Below are positions 23,640-41,190 of a stretch of DNA of 64,000 bases, piece by piece; the stretch's first letter is position 1, and each line of letters begins with the position of its first letter. The notes beneath the pieces are model-generated. The model was given only the letters and a program-made list of their open reading frames with translations. It was not told the origin of the DNA and searched no databases. Location: the NCBI GenBank assembly GCA_964020975.1, contig OZ026613.1, positions 61,757,668-61,821,667 on the forward strand. Direction: 5' to 3'. The position numbers and the translations under genes are program-made. The DNA is from Hermodice carunculata. Lineage: Eukaryota > Annelida > Polychaeta > Eunicida > Amphinomidae.

Positions 23640-24069
23640 GGCTAACCTATGCGTTATGGCCCTGTTGGCTTGCCATATCGTCTGGAGACTCCCTGTCAGG
23701 ACTCATTGTAATTTACTATCATTAATGTCAAATGACATATACGTTGAAATCCAAGTGCACAAGCGATTCTTGAAATTTATACAGTGTATATTGCATGGTG
23801 AGAATAAAGTTTTAAACCTATGTGCCAGACTGACTTTAGCTCAGCTATTGGCAAGTGTTTTGATAGCTAAAAATCAGTTGGAAAGGAATTGGTTGTTATC
23901 TTCCAGCACAATTAATGCCATGATCCTCAGTCATACAGAATCTGTGAACCCCTTGACCAGAATAATGCTTCGTAAGTACGTGAATTATGTGAAATTCGTG
24001 ACGGCCGTCTCCAGTCAATACTATCTAGGGTCGAAATTGTGGAAATGGTTGAACATATTTGTGTATTGA
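23640..24069 (+). pseudogene. LINE ORF C-terminal fragment
   Basis: The plus-strand frame continues open to a stop at 24067-24069. The part from about 23650 on reads WRLPVRTHCNLL, a short acidic stretch, IQVHKRFLKFI and LNLCARLTL. From memory this resembles the WRLPYRTHCNLL-IHSRFLKFL-LCA block seen in mobile-element proteins of cnidarians, amphioxus and other invertebrates. There is no RT or endonuclease piece upstream, where the 61-bp repeat begins, so this is a 5'-truncated remnant. The upstream part of the open frame (23587-23640) belongs to the repeat and is not genuine protein. Confidence 0.55.
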
Positions 24070-24146
24070 TTGACTATCTCTCTTTTTTTAATGTTTAATT
24101 ATTATATATGAACTGTGTACAAGTTAAAAACATATCTATGCATAAA

Positions 24147-24211
24147 TACGTACGTACGTACATACATACATACATACATACATACATACATACATACATA
24201 CATACATACAT
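24147..24211 (+). repeat. (TACG/TACA)n microsatellite
   Basis: Tetranucleotide run directly left of the inverted-repeat element. Confidence 0.95.
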
Positions 24212-24212
24212 G

Positions 24213-24384
24213 CAGTGAAACCTCATTATAACGACACTCAGATATCCGACATATTCAATATAATGACACAAATTTTCATGGGAATAAGTTCATTTTCTTT
24301 GTTATTTGATTTATTTATCTGACATATTCAGTTATCTGACACATTTCTTAGGAAACCGATGGTATCATTATAACGAGTTTTCAC
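24213..24384. mobile_element. Short pogo/Tigger-like inverted-repeat element (MITE)
   Basis: The left end CAGTGAAACCTCATTATAAC followed by GACAC is mirrored by the complement of the right end, GTGAAAACTCGTTATAATGA followed by TAC. Internal strings (atctgacatattcaata / tgaatatgtcagat) are also inverted. The CAGTGAAACCTC-TTATAACGA terminus is characteristic of Tigger/pogo-type elements. There is no coding capacity. Confidence 0.6.
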
Positions 24385-24698
24385 GATTGTCCCAGACGTC
24401 ACTCACGAAAAGAAGGGAGTTCAGACACACCTAAAAGAATATCACATGTCGACTTGGAATCATTGTAAGTAAAACCTGAGACCCCTTTCCTAGACTCTTT
24501 CTACCACTTTGGTGGCCATTTCACCAGAAAGGTGCCAGGCGAAGGGACTGTATAGTCAAAATTTGACAGTATGAAAGAGAGCTAAATCAGTGATCTGCAG
24601 CTTTCTTCAAGGTGTTTTCCCATTCGCTTTAGAACGTTGAACCGCATGGATCATCGTTCACACAGGTTCCAATGTGAGCTTTAAACAAAACTTTAAAG
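24385..24698. other. No feature seen
   Basis: Short non-coding spacer before the next LINE. Confidence 0.5.
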
Positions 24699-25584
24699 TC
24701 AATGTTGACTCCAAGTGATGGGACTTCCGATCTTATGGTAACCTGCATATTCCTGCTTACTGCCAAATGATAAAGTTTGGAATTTGGCAGGATTTGCCCG
24801 CATTAAGTTGCACTCAACCCAGTCAATCAATTTTACACAATCTTGGGTCAACATTAACCCATTAATAATTGTTGGACACAGCAGTGTGCAAATGAGACTG
24901 TGTTGTCTGCATAGATACCCAATGTGCACTCGTTGACAAAATTTATTTCTAAGAAAATAGTAAACAACAGAGGCTCCATGATGAAGCCTTGGCGGATCTC
25001 TTTGAAGAGTTGCTTTGCCTAGTTTTGCATAACCTGTGCGGCTACTTAGACAGCTGCTGATCAGGTTCGAGGTTTGGTTTAAACATATTTTTATTTCAAG
25101 CATGATTGGGAAACAGGCATAGCCTATATGAATTTCTCTCGCAAGGTACAGTGAACAATATATATATGTATATGTACAATACAGTATACAGGATTATAAT
25201 TGAGTATGCATAAGTGTCCATTGCAATGGTATGAAATTAAGAAAAAAAATGATAGTCAAAAAAAGTTCGAGGCTTAGTTGTTCAATACACATTTTAAATG
25301 TCATGTGGCAGACACCCAAATGCCTTTGATAGGTTCACTAGAAAAGCTGCCACACCCACTTTTTACTGGAATGCTTGTTTCCAGTCTTCTACGGCTTTTA
25401 ATCATGTGGTTTGACATCCATATCCTTTTCTGAATACAAAGGCAAAACGGTGAAACAATTCTTTACTGTGACAATAAAGCTGATCATCAGTCGCTCTTTC
25501 AACTATTTTAAACATAATAGGGATAACACTGACAAGACGATAATTAATTTTGTCTAAGGCGTTGTCTTTCTTAAATGGAGACAT
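24699..25584 (-). mobile_element. CR1-like LINE reverse transcriptase fragment, interrupted by another LINE tail
   Basis: Minus strand. From 25584 downward the sequence reads SPFKKDNALDKINYRLVSV, IPIMFKIVERAT and FAFVFRKGYGCQTT (the FKKdd-NYRPVS-FRKGYGCQTT blocks), then LKAVEDWKQAFQ and LSKAFGCLPHDI. It resumes after an insertion with LISSCLSSRTGYAKLG, a short piece over the YADD region, and CVKLIDWVECNLMRANPAKF followed by QTLSFGSK. This is a different family from the LINE at 0.4-3.2 kb. Endonuclease and 3' parts were not found. It is frameshifted and its catalytic YADD is not recognisable, so it is inactive. Confidence 0.85.
25070..25262 (-). mobile_element. 5'-truncated LINE tail inserted in the LINE, with target-site duplication
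   Basis: The host LINE frame is interrupted by about 190 bp. The flanks match at about 13 of 16 bases (gttcgaggtttggttt from 25054 and gttcgaggcttagttg from 25261), which fits a target-site duplication. On the minus strand the insert ends AATAAAAATATGTTTAAACC, the 3' terminus shared with the copies at 15636, 29490 and 35455. A nested, 5'-truncated target-primed insertion explains this best. Confidence 0.65.
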
Positions 25585-26933
25585 TTAATTGTGCTTCTTT
25601 AAGACTTGTTTACTGGGCTTATGAATAAATGCTGCCAATACGTTTACGAACAAGCCAATGCAATAAGCCAGTCAGTAACTGTAATTTGCAAGAAACTCAT
25701 TTTGCTGTACAGCACCTTAACTTAATAAGCAAAATGCAGAAGTTCATATAATGGTAGTCATGGTCTCTAATCAATTTCCAGATCTTCCCTCTGAATAAAT
25801 TATTTAAACACACCTCATTATAACCACAGGAGTCAACTGTCCCTTATCATCATGACCAGTCGCTGAAATTTGCTGAAATTTTGACCAATTTACGGTGTTT
25901 GTCCCACATTAAAACTGAGTGTTTTCTTATGTATTCTTTGTTAACTATTTGTCCTGGAGTTCTTGCTTTCAATGTCCCCGGAATGGCCTTTTGAATGTTA
26001 GCGTCTCTGTGTCTCTGATAAAAATTAAAAACTTGTAAACGAAAACGTAATTGATCAGAGAGAAAACAGCACTGCACAGCACAGCACTTTGGTTCCAAAG
26101 CGTTGATATTTTCGAACGAAACTAATGATCACAAATCTATAGAAGAATGTTCAGAGACAACAGTCCCAGTTGCATTTCGGTTGGAGTTTGACAACGTGAG
26201 AAAGACCTTGTCCGTTATGAAATACACTATAACCGATAAACATGATAAGTATATAAACAGTACCTGTGCATGTAATTATACAAAAGGAAAACACGGCACG
26301 CAGTTTGGTCCTAAACTTTTTAAAATTTCAAACGAAGTGATCCATCACTAGAACCAAAATAAATGTTGAGGGATATCACTCTCAATTGTAAGTTATGAAA
26401 AATTTTTAATCACTTCTGTATTACTCAATACACGAGAAAGACTGGCGTCACAGCCTTGAAGTTGAACCAGAAATGATTGTTACAACTTAGTGCGTTTCCA
26501 CCACTGAAAGTATAGCTCTCCAAGCTCTGTACAGTTACACTACTGAAAGTATTGCTGCCAGCCAGGAAAAAAAGTTTCTGTGATTGTCTTTCCATGTATG
26601 GTAGAAGTAATTTGAAATGGATCTCCAGCACTTTGTCTGTGAGTCACATATTATCATATTACTTGGTTTGGGAATGATTAGCGTTGTTTGTTGTCAGGAT
26701 AACCAAAATACAATATAATGTCGGCATGCTAATGCGGCAGTATCTTTCGACAACATTTTACGGAAGCAGATTTGAAAATTATTAGTTCGCTGCATTTACA
26801 TGTTCTTGTTTCTATTTTCAAAGATTACCTAGGTTTCCACAGGTCATGAAATCTAGTGAAACCAAGTAGGATTCTCGCTGGGTAATTACAACCTCAGAAA
26901 AAGTTTGACAAAAGACTTGAAAGTAATTTTTGT
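25585..26933. other. No feature seen
   Basis: Non-coding, with only short frames on both strands and no family motif. Confidence 0.5.
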
Positions 26934-26937
26934 GAAA

Positions 26938-26969
<32 letters not shown>

Positions 26970-26982
26970 AAAAAAAGAAAGA
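26934..26982 (+). repeat. (GAAA)n microsatellite
   Basis: About twelve GAAA units with a short poly-A interruption. Confidence 0.95.
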
Positions 26983-27002
26983 ATTATATTGGAAATGATA
27001 TA

Positions 27003-27087
27003 GGGTGTTTGAAATTAACGTGAGATAGAATGTTTGTAATTTATATGGGGTGTTTGAAATTAACGTGAGATAGAATGTTTGTAATTT
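27003..27087 (+). repeat. 45-bp direct tandem duplication
   Basis: GGGTGTTTGAAATTAACGTG and the following 20 bp (agatag...gtaattt) occur at 27003 and again at 27048 without mismatch over about 40 bp. Confidence 0.95.
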
Positions 27088-29399
27088 GTTTTGTAAAGAA
27101 AATGTTTATTGTGCACACGTAAAATTGATTACGGGGCGTTCTGGATGTAAAACAAATTTTCTGATTCAAATCTGTATCACTTAAAAATAATGAAAATAAA
27201 GAATCCATGCTTTAACTCTAAGACTTAAATCGTTGACTAAGTCAACAGCTTTTTCTGATGAATTTGAGCAGTGGCCGCAAGGCGTGTCGAGTCGAGGTCA
27301 GCTGTTGCCCTGGACGGCTCCTTTGGTCTTTGAAACTATATGCATGCTGCTATTTCAATGAAAATTTAGGGCTTTTTATGAGAAATTTGAATCTGAAACC
27401 ATTAGAATAATCCGAGCATGCAGAGTTTTTATTGTGATTAGCATTGAATGAGTTAAAGTTTAAAATGTGGTTACTCTCCGGATATTAAACAGACCTTTGT
27501 ACGCACTTCCATTTGGAATCGGTGCCGTGAAGAACGTGACCGGTTTATTTGGTCTGAAGCAAGTCGGTCTGATCAATAGATATCTTGTATCAACACAAGG
27601 AACTCAGTATTTTATAACAATTACAATAGGTTATTGTCTATTTGATACAGAATCCATGCTTAATGTACGTGCCCTGATCTTGTCCTTTGCTTATACTTCA
27701 CACAAATACTGCTTCCAGCGAATTGAGAACCAAATCTTGCAGGTCATCGCATGAAATAAAGAAATGATACCAAATGGATTATTGTTATGACGTATAGTGA
27801 GTAAAGACTTTTGTACATTGCAATGACGGGGATAAGCGCATGAATAAATACATGGATACAGAAAGTTGTCAGTAAATACGTTCTTCAATGACTGATATCA
27901 TTGAGATGTGGGCAAAACATCATCGGCAAACCAGAGATAGCGGAAAATTAAACCACGCGATTCATTCGTTTGGTGATGTGTTTAAACACTAATGAAGTAC
28001 TAGTGCACTTTTTATATGAACGTCACAAAGGGTATACCACTATATAACCACTTTACAGTTTATCTAATCAGAGTTGCATCCAATATGTGGTGGGGATTAT
28101 TTGTATGAATAAAATATGTCAAGGTATTTGCGTGTTATCAAAAACAGTACAAGTATGTTTCTGCTTGTATGTAAATATTCTTATACATCGATATTTATTG
28201 TCCAGTTACAAATTGACGCAGTATTCATAAAAACGAACGTAGTAGTATTATTTAGAATCCAATTAACATTGCCGTAATTCACATTTTTAATTCTTTATTT
28301 GATTGCTACCCTTGTAGAGTTTTCATAAAATATGTCATTATCTGACAAAAATAAAAAAAAATCGTTTTGAAATAAAATGATGAATAAAGAGTTTATTTCC
28401 TTCAAATTCTCAAAAGTAATCGCTTATTTTGTTGTAGGTATTGAAAATAAATATTTAATGGGGATGACTTACACAGTTACTGATAATGCAGATATTTTTT
28501 AATTAAATAAGAAGGGTCATTCCGTGAAAATATGAAAAAATCATAAGAAGCAGCTGACTGAAAACGATCGACGGGTTGATGGTCTCTTCCCTGTGAATAC
28601 CGCACATAGAATAAAGCTGTCTCGCGAAACAGTTTACCGGCAACATATGTGGAACGGATAGAGTAGCTTCGGTCAAATTGATGTTCTGTAGATCTCTTTT
28701 TTTATAGCACGTGCACGTGGATGACATCTCGTTGGCGAAGTCATGACAATATTAAGGGATTTGATTTGCGCGAGGCTTAGTCTGCTTATGGTAAACACAG
28801 GGAACGGATGCAGCGCGTTTTATGTCACGAAAGCCCCTCTTGTTGTATTTTGTATTTCAGTACAACATAATTAATTCCAGAAAGGAATGATCGTTTGCCT
28901 ATTTTAGTAATTATGATAATAGCAATTTCAAATTGCGCTTCTTCTAAATCAGAATATAATATCAACCATGCTGATTCTGTAGTTACCAATATGAAGAATT
29001 AAAAAAAAAAAAAAAAAAAAACTCTTGAAGACATTGTGTCATCTTCTGTCTCCGGGAGCAAATCCCAATCTTGTTATCTACCTGGAAAGCGACACTCTGT
29101 TGTTGTATTTTCTTGAAAATAATCCCGAACTGTTTTCTAAAATTGACAAAACAACATCTGAAGCACTGTGTCAATGCATTTTGGAAGACTGACAGGTTTG
29201 AATTCCAAAACTAATTTCTTTGCCCTCGGTACCCTTCTCATCATTATTATATTTCAATATTGTTCACTTAGACTACGATGTCAGTAGATCATTTTCTTAC
29301 GAACATGCATTGACTGTCTGCAACTGTTGAGTACTCTGGTAACTTGCCAGTAATTATTGTGTGTTGTCTTATTTGTTGCACTGTACTGTGCATTTTGTA
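27088..29399. other. No gene seen
   Basis: AT-rich non-coding DNA with a poly-A run at 29001-29020. No recognisable protein, RNA gene or transposon ends. Confidence 0.5.
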
Positions 29400-29490
29400 T
29401 GTACTCTGTGGTTCTATAAATGTGCTGGAGACCCTCTTTATTAGTATTCGATGTACAATTAGGAAACCCACTTTAAATAAATATGTTTAA
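29400..29490 (+). mobile_element. Candidate LINE 3' tail
   Basis: The segment ends TTTAAATAAATATGTTTAAAT, matching the AATAAA-ATATGTTTAAA terminus of the LINE at 35455 and the copies at 15636 and 25070. The body upstream is not alignable by eye, so the 5' limit is arbitrary. Confidence 0.4.
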
Positions 29491-31849
<2,359 letters not shown>

Positions 31850-33189
31850 TTGTATCATCAAAGGCTATGTCCTAGGTCAAGTCTGAAAAGAGATGGCAAT
31901 GAGAGGTAAAACTAACTTAAGGAAAGCCATTGTCAGCTGCAAAAGTACTAAAGGATTAAACTTGGACACTAAATTTGCAAAGATTATGTTTAAAGGCGAA
32001 AAAAACCAGCCTCAAATTTTAATTTAGTTTCAGTGTATTTTAACGATGTGTGTGTGTTGAATGAAACTCCGTTCATCATGATAGCAAGCTTGGCATGGCT
32101 CTCTTTAATCTTGTCCAGCTTAATCTTTTCCAGGTAATAGAGGAACCCACAAGAACAAACGAGTATTCAAGCAGTCTTGGACATCTTAATCACTGATTCA
32201 CCTGGTCTTATCTTTGATAGCGGTGTCATATTTCGCATCTCAAACTCCGGTCATTCAGTTATTTTCTGTTCTTTTTCACTTTCCTACAAGAGAGACGGTT
32301 CATTTAGAGGAGGTGATTGGAATTTTCAAAAAGGCCGATTTTCAAGTCCACCACCCTGTCCTTTGCTCCCTGAGACACTGCCTTCGACGTTTTCGATTCC
32401 GTTGATGACAGTATACTATTGGTCTGATCTATTTTTGTCAACTGCCAAGCAGTTTATCCCTTACAAGGAAGTAACCATTCGACCAAAGGATAAACCATGG
32501 GTTACAGCGGGAATGAAAAACTTATGCGCCAACGCAATCGTGCGTGGAAATGTTTTAATAACTTATCCAAAAGGTCTCGTCCTTTCACTCTGGACGTCTA
32601 GCTTAAAATTGACAAGTTCTTCCAGTTCTATAAAAAGCGATGCAATAAGGTTGTCAACACGGTAAAACATTCCATCAACTCTTATTTTTTCCAAATTACG
32701 CACACAAATGTGCGAGCAAAATTTAAACACCAAACAGTGGTGAGGCCTGTCCAAATCATTACTCGGATGTAAAAACCATGAGGACATTCCTCCGATTATT
32801 GATGAAGGTAAGATTTCCGACAACTCCAAAAAGTGTGAACTGTTTAATACTTACTTTGCAAGCCAATGTGTGACCACTGCCGGTTATGATGCTCCTCCCC
32901 TAAGCGAATTCACCTATCGTACCGAGGCTTTATAGTCAACGAAAAATGTACCAGGAAAGTTTTGTTATCATTGAGACGCACGTCAGCCTCAGGCCCTCAC
33001 AATATTGTCAACATTCTCCTGAAAAATCCCGCTGAGTTTTTTAGCGACTAGTTTTAATTCTCTCTATGAATACCTTATAAGTAACAATCTACTGACTGAC
33101 AAGAACTCTGGGTATAAATCTAATGATTCTACTGTAAATCATCTAGTAGGTATCCTCCATAACTTTTACAATGGACTTAAAATTCCGGA

Positions 33190-33500
33190 GAGGCAAGGAT
33201 GGTCTTCTTGGATATCTCTAAGGCATTCGATAAGGTGTGGCACGTCGGCCTCCTTTTAAAGTACCCAAACTTGGGTTATTTCAAGATTTTATCACGTGGA
33301 TAGGTAGCTACCTCTCAAACCGCTTCCATCTTGTTACTATTCACGGTCAAACTTCCTCCTGGCTGCCAATTTAAGCCGGTGTACCCCAGGTTTCCATATT
33401 AGGTCCCTTATTATTCCTTGTTTATAGAAATGATATCTTAGATGATCTGACCTGTGATGTCCGTATCTTTGCTGACGACGCTAGTGTACCTGAAATAGTC
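33190..33500 (+). pseudogene. Reverse transcriptase core of the plus-strand LINE
   Basis: In shifting frames the conserved RT blocks appear in the right order and spacing: FLDISKAFDKVWHVGLLLK with the first catalytic Asp, a SNRFHLVTIHGQ-like string, GVPQVSILGPLLFLVY, DILDDLTCDVRIFADDASV with both catalytic Asp residues intact, and VHNPSDLPEH. Several frame breaks separate them, so no functional polymerase is encoded. Confidence 0.85.
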
Positions 33501-34269
33501 CATAATCCTTCTGACTTACCTGAACACTAATCTCCCAATTATGTACCGCTGGGGTAAATTGTGGCACCTGGTTTTCAATGCTATAAAATCAATTTCAGTT
33601 ATTTTCTCTTTTAAAACAAATAAACCATATCATCCCCACCCCCGTCCTCCTTGATGGCACAGCCATACCGGAAGAGGTTATCCATACCCACCTTGGCATC
33701 ACTTTTTCGACATATCTTTCCTGGCTAGCACATGTAACACGCATCCCTAATAAAGCGAATCAGCGCGTTGGACTTCTGAGACGTTTCAAATATAAGTGTT
33801 CCCGAAAAGCCTTGGAGCAAGGCTTTTCGGGATAGCTACCGTCCTTGCTTGGAGAGACTCTATTTTTCCATGGCTGGGCTAATTTTTGAATATGGCTGCG
33901 TTATCTTTGATAATTGTGGACCGGATTTATGCAACTTGATTGAGTCAATTCAGTACGAGGCAGCTGAGATATGTACTGGGGCCCTAAGACACACTTCACA
34001 TGCAAAACTTTCTTTCGAACTTGGATGGCTTACGTTAGCCAGCAGACGCTAATATTTTAAACTGCTCCTTTTCTACAAAATGCATTTTAACTTAACTCCT
34101 ACCTATCTATCGAACTTAGTACCTCGTGCTCCTCATTTTGGTGATGGAAGGCCTCGCCATAGGTATGCAAGTAACCTGCGCCTCATTAAACGCCGTACTC
34201 AACGCTTTGAAAACTCATTTCTGCCTTGTGCCATCAAACTGTGGAACAATCCTCCACTGACATCAGAAT

Positions 34270-34271
<2 letters not shown>

Positions 34272-34350
<79 letters not shown>
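34272..34350 (+). repeat. (CT)n microsatellite inside the LINE ORF
   Basis: About 39 CT units lie between the LINE codons for PPLTSEL and those for VFKSKLKATL. Expansion happened within the element after insertion or in its source copy. Confidence 0.95.
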
Positions 34351-34351
<1 letters not shown>

Positions 34352-35455
34352 GGTCTTTAAGTCTAAACTGAAAGCCACCTTGGTTGCTGTTGATGCTGTT
34401 CCGAATTACTATTCTTATGGTAAGCGGTTTGCCTTCATCAGTCGTACTCAGTTACGATTAAGTTTCTCTAAGTTAAACTCAGATCTTCACAAAATTAACA
34501 ACGTCCAGCGACCCACATGTGCCTGCTCCCAGCCAACAGAGGATTTTAAACACTTCTGTCTCCTACTGTCCTTTATATGCTTGGGGAAGAAAGAAACTAC
34601 TCAATATCATTATTCCGTTATTGGCACCTGGTGTCAATCCAAGTTTAATCATAAACACTGCAAGTGTTAGATTAGCCAACATTTTACTATTCGGGAGCAA
34701 GGAACTTTCAAAAGAATGCAATGCATTAATTTTTCAGGCAATACAAAACTTCATTGTTGAATCGGGACGATTTATCTCGTAACCGATAATTTGCTTTTTT
34801 CTGCATGCTATGTTGAATGAATGTTATATTTCGTGCCTTTATACATCATAGCAGTGTACCTTTAACTTAGTGCACACTCCTTGTCCTCATGCTCCCCGTA
34901 GTGTTGCATCATGTAATCATACGAATTACACGTTGTAGCTTATCCGCCAACTCAATGAAGCTATCTTAATGCCCCTATAGGCTTGCACGTTGTAACTTGT
35001 AAGTGGGTCGACTATGACAAGGCGGGGGTAAGAATCATCCTAGCTGCTGGGCGCAATGGCGGCTCCGCAGTGGCAGTGCCTGTTGCTGCCATGGTGCTTC
35101 TGCCACGCCCAGTCTTATGCATTTATGCTTCAAGCCATTTTGTGCTTTTCTGGGTGGAATACTTCCCCTTCAGTTCCTACCTACGTGTTGTTGGTACGCT
35201 TAACGGGGGATATTCAGGCGCGAAAGCTGAAGTATTCCGCTATTTCCCTTGAAACCATGAAGGTAAAAACTACCTCTATGGTTGAAACCGAATTTATAGG
35301 AATATTTTAGAAGGCCTACATAGTCATTCATTGTACATTGTTCTGTCCTGCGCGTCTTGTATATATATTGTGAGTCTCCATGTTTGGAGAACCCCTGGGG
35401 AAGTTATGTATAATGTACTTTTGGTTAATCCAATAAAAATAGATATGTTTAAACT

Positions 35456-35843
35456 AAAAAACATTTCAGGTACATAAGCGTCATCTGCAATAAGCTAGTA
35501 TTGCAGGTTATATTGTCACTTATATCATTTACATGGGGTAGAAATAGGAGGGGGCCAGAGCCCTGCGGCATGCCGCATACCGTCTGTGAGCAAGGAGGTT
35601 TTTTCCCCCCCAAATGTAACCAACATCAGGGCCAAGTGATCTTTGTAAAATTTATGTAACATTGGTGTGCACTTTTGTCTGTGTACATACATTTCAGTGG
35701 CGTCACTGCCTGCAATACATAGTGTGCAGTAGATATGAGTGGAACCCTGTTATATTAATAAGTCAACATTCCATTAAAATAAAGTGACATATTTGGTATT
35801 GGCCAGCATGAAGGAGTTGTTAGGGGCAATTCTAACTTCCAGG

Positions 35844-35846
<3 letters not shown>
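35456..35846. other. Small non-coding interval
   Basis: Sequence between the LINE 3' end and a TA tract. No gene seen. A C run near 35607 and a weak RT-like string (GVP-CG-GPLLF-like, minus strand, about 35545-35580) hint at another tiny LINE scrap. Confidence 0.35.
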
Positions 35847-35913
<67 letters not shown>

Positions 35914-35995
35914 ATGTATGTATGTATGTATGTATGTATGTGTGTGTATGTATGTATGTATGTATGTGTGTGCGTGTGGTGTGTGCGTGTGTGTG
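35847..35995 (+). repeat. (TA)n-(TATG)n-(TG)n microsatellite
   Basis: About 65 bp of TA, then about 55 bp of TATG and a mixed TG/CG run. Confidence 0.97.
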
Positions 35996-36750
35996 AATAA
36001 TGAATATTAAAACTAACAGATAATCACATAATCATTGCCTCATCTGCTGCTCATTAACAGGCTGCACTTAACACATTAGGTTCATGTGAGCTGATATTAT
36101 TCCGTCAGGTGTAGAACCGGTTTAAATTTTTATTTATCGCATTTAATGGTTGAACCCCATAACAAAGACTATTATTCATAAAATGAGTTACAGCCGTGTG
36201 CCATATTGTCATAACCACATGGGGTGGGGGTGGGGTGAGAGATTTAGCAGCCATAATTCGTAACATGTGATGAAAAAGATGCACATGTTGTTGGTAACAA
36301 CGAAGATAATGATGATAACCACTGCACTCTGACCTACTGCATTTGAGGACATCAAGTTTGAAGACGATGCAGCCAATCATGTTTTTTTTCTTTTTTTTTT
36401 CAGAAGTCTTAGCCAGACGGACTCATGTTTAAGCCTCTCCTGAGGTCACATACTCCACGCTATAAACTCAGCACATTGACATGCCAGCTGAGCTAATAAA
36501 ACTGGAGTTCACACATTATGATGTGACAAGAAATTTGACAGGCTGTATTTTGAAAACTAACATTAACGAGTGTCACCATTATTACAGAACAGGCAGCTTT
36601 AAGAAATAAAAAAGTAGATTTAGAGAGATTAAAAAAAATTTTTTGGCTGATGATCCTGGTTACCATCGGGGCCTGACGCCGATGTATCGGCATTTAACTT
36701 TCCCCATGAAATTAACCACTGTCATAATTGTCGTCTCCTTCCTATTCATC
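35996..36750. other. No feature seen
   Basis: Non-coding. Poly-T tract near 36381-36400. Confidence 0.5.
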
Positions 36751-40631
<3,881 letters not shown>

Positions 40632-40749
40632 CTGGATCCTCCAGTAGCCACTGAGTGGCTAATCGAGAGGTCTGCAGACATACAAACAAACAAAAACTAT
40701 GTACAAAACGCAGTAGACGATATACAAAATATGTTTGCATACTGAACTC

Positions 40750-41172
40750 GCGTAGCTTGGGAAATTTAGTAGTGCATAAATATCAGTTAACGAAACGTCT
40801 GTTCCGCATTGAACTACAACAAAAAGATCAGCGTTTGATTCATCAGACAGATCAACACGACCACATGACATAATTTCTTTAAGTCTAGTACTCCCTAGGT
40901 TAGGTAATAAATTTGGATGAGTACCAGGAGCTAAAAGATCTCAGTATTTGTGACCTAGTAAAATCGTAAACGGGACAAAATAGGAGAAAGTGACTCGTAT
41001 CCTCTGTTAAGTAGTTGCACGAGCAAGGTGCAGGGGGCAACATATTTATATCAGACAAGTGAAAATTGAGTTTAGAACGTCCAAGACGGAGCTGCGTTTG
41101 AATAATATTAGCAAAACGATCTCCGAACGCGAAATACTTTGGAATCATATTGCGGAAAAACACAACCTCCAT
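40750..41172 (-). mobile_element. LINE C-terminal fragment
   Basis: The minus-strand frame reads FGDRFANIIQTQLRLGRSKL, NFHLSDIN, PCSCNYLTEDTSHFLLFCPV and then, after a shift, a CGTDVSL-like end. It aligns with the C-terminal part of the plus-strand LINE at 34400-34780 (YGKRFAFISRTQLRL, LHKIN, CACSQPTEDFKHFCLL, FGSKELSKECNALIF). It is the same or a sister family in opposite orientation. The Cys-x-Cys ... His-x-x-x-x-Cys pattern looks zinc-knuckle-like. It is 5'-truncated and lacks RT. Confidence 0.8.
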
Positions 41173-41190
41173 TAATTTTGCTTTGTTGCA

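Larger units (their letters stand above)
32080..35455 (+). mobile_element. Long 5'-truncated LINE, plus strand, with full 3' end
   Basis: The longest mobile element here. In order: the endonuclease C-terminal half from about 32090 (FQVIEEPTRTNEYSSS, then DILITDSPGLI and a SNS-H-VIF string in place of SDH); the linker KDKPWVTAGMKNL; the RT at about 33195-33500 with VFLDISKAFDKVWHVGLL, a GVPQ-ILGPL-like string and IFADDAS; the post-RT region HTHLGITFS...RRFKYKCSRKALEQ; and a C-terminal zinc-like segment at 34380-34570 with RTQLRLSFSKLNSDLHKIN and CACSQPTEDFKHFCLL. A 3' UTR of about 0.67 kb ends CAATAAAAATAGATATGTTT followed by AAAC. Many frameshifts and stops make it inactive, although FADD (33468-33479) is intact. 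A (CT)n tract has expanded inside the ORF. Its clade within the Jockey/CR1-type LINEs is not assigned. Confidence 0.9.
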
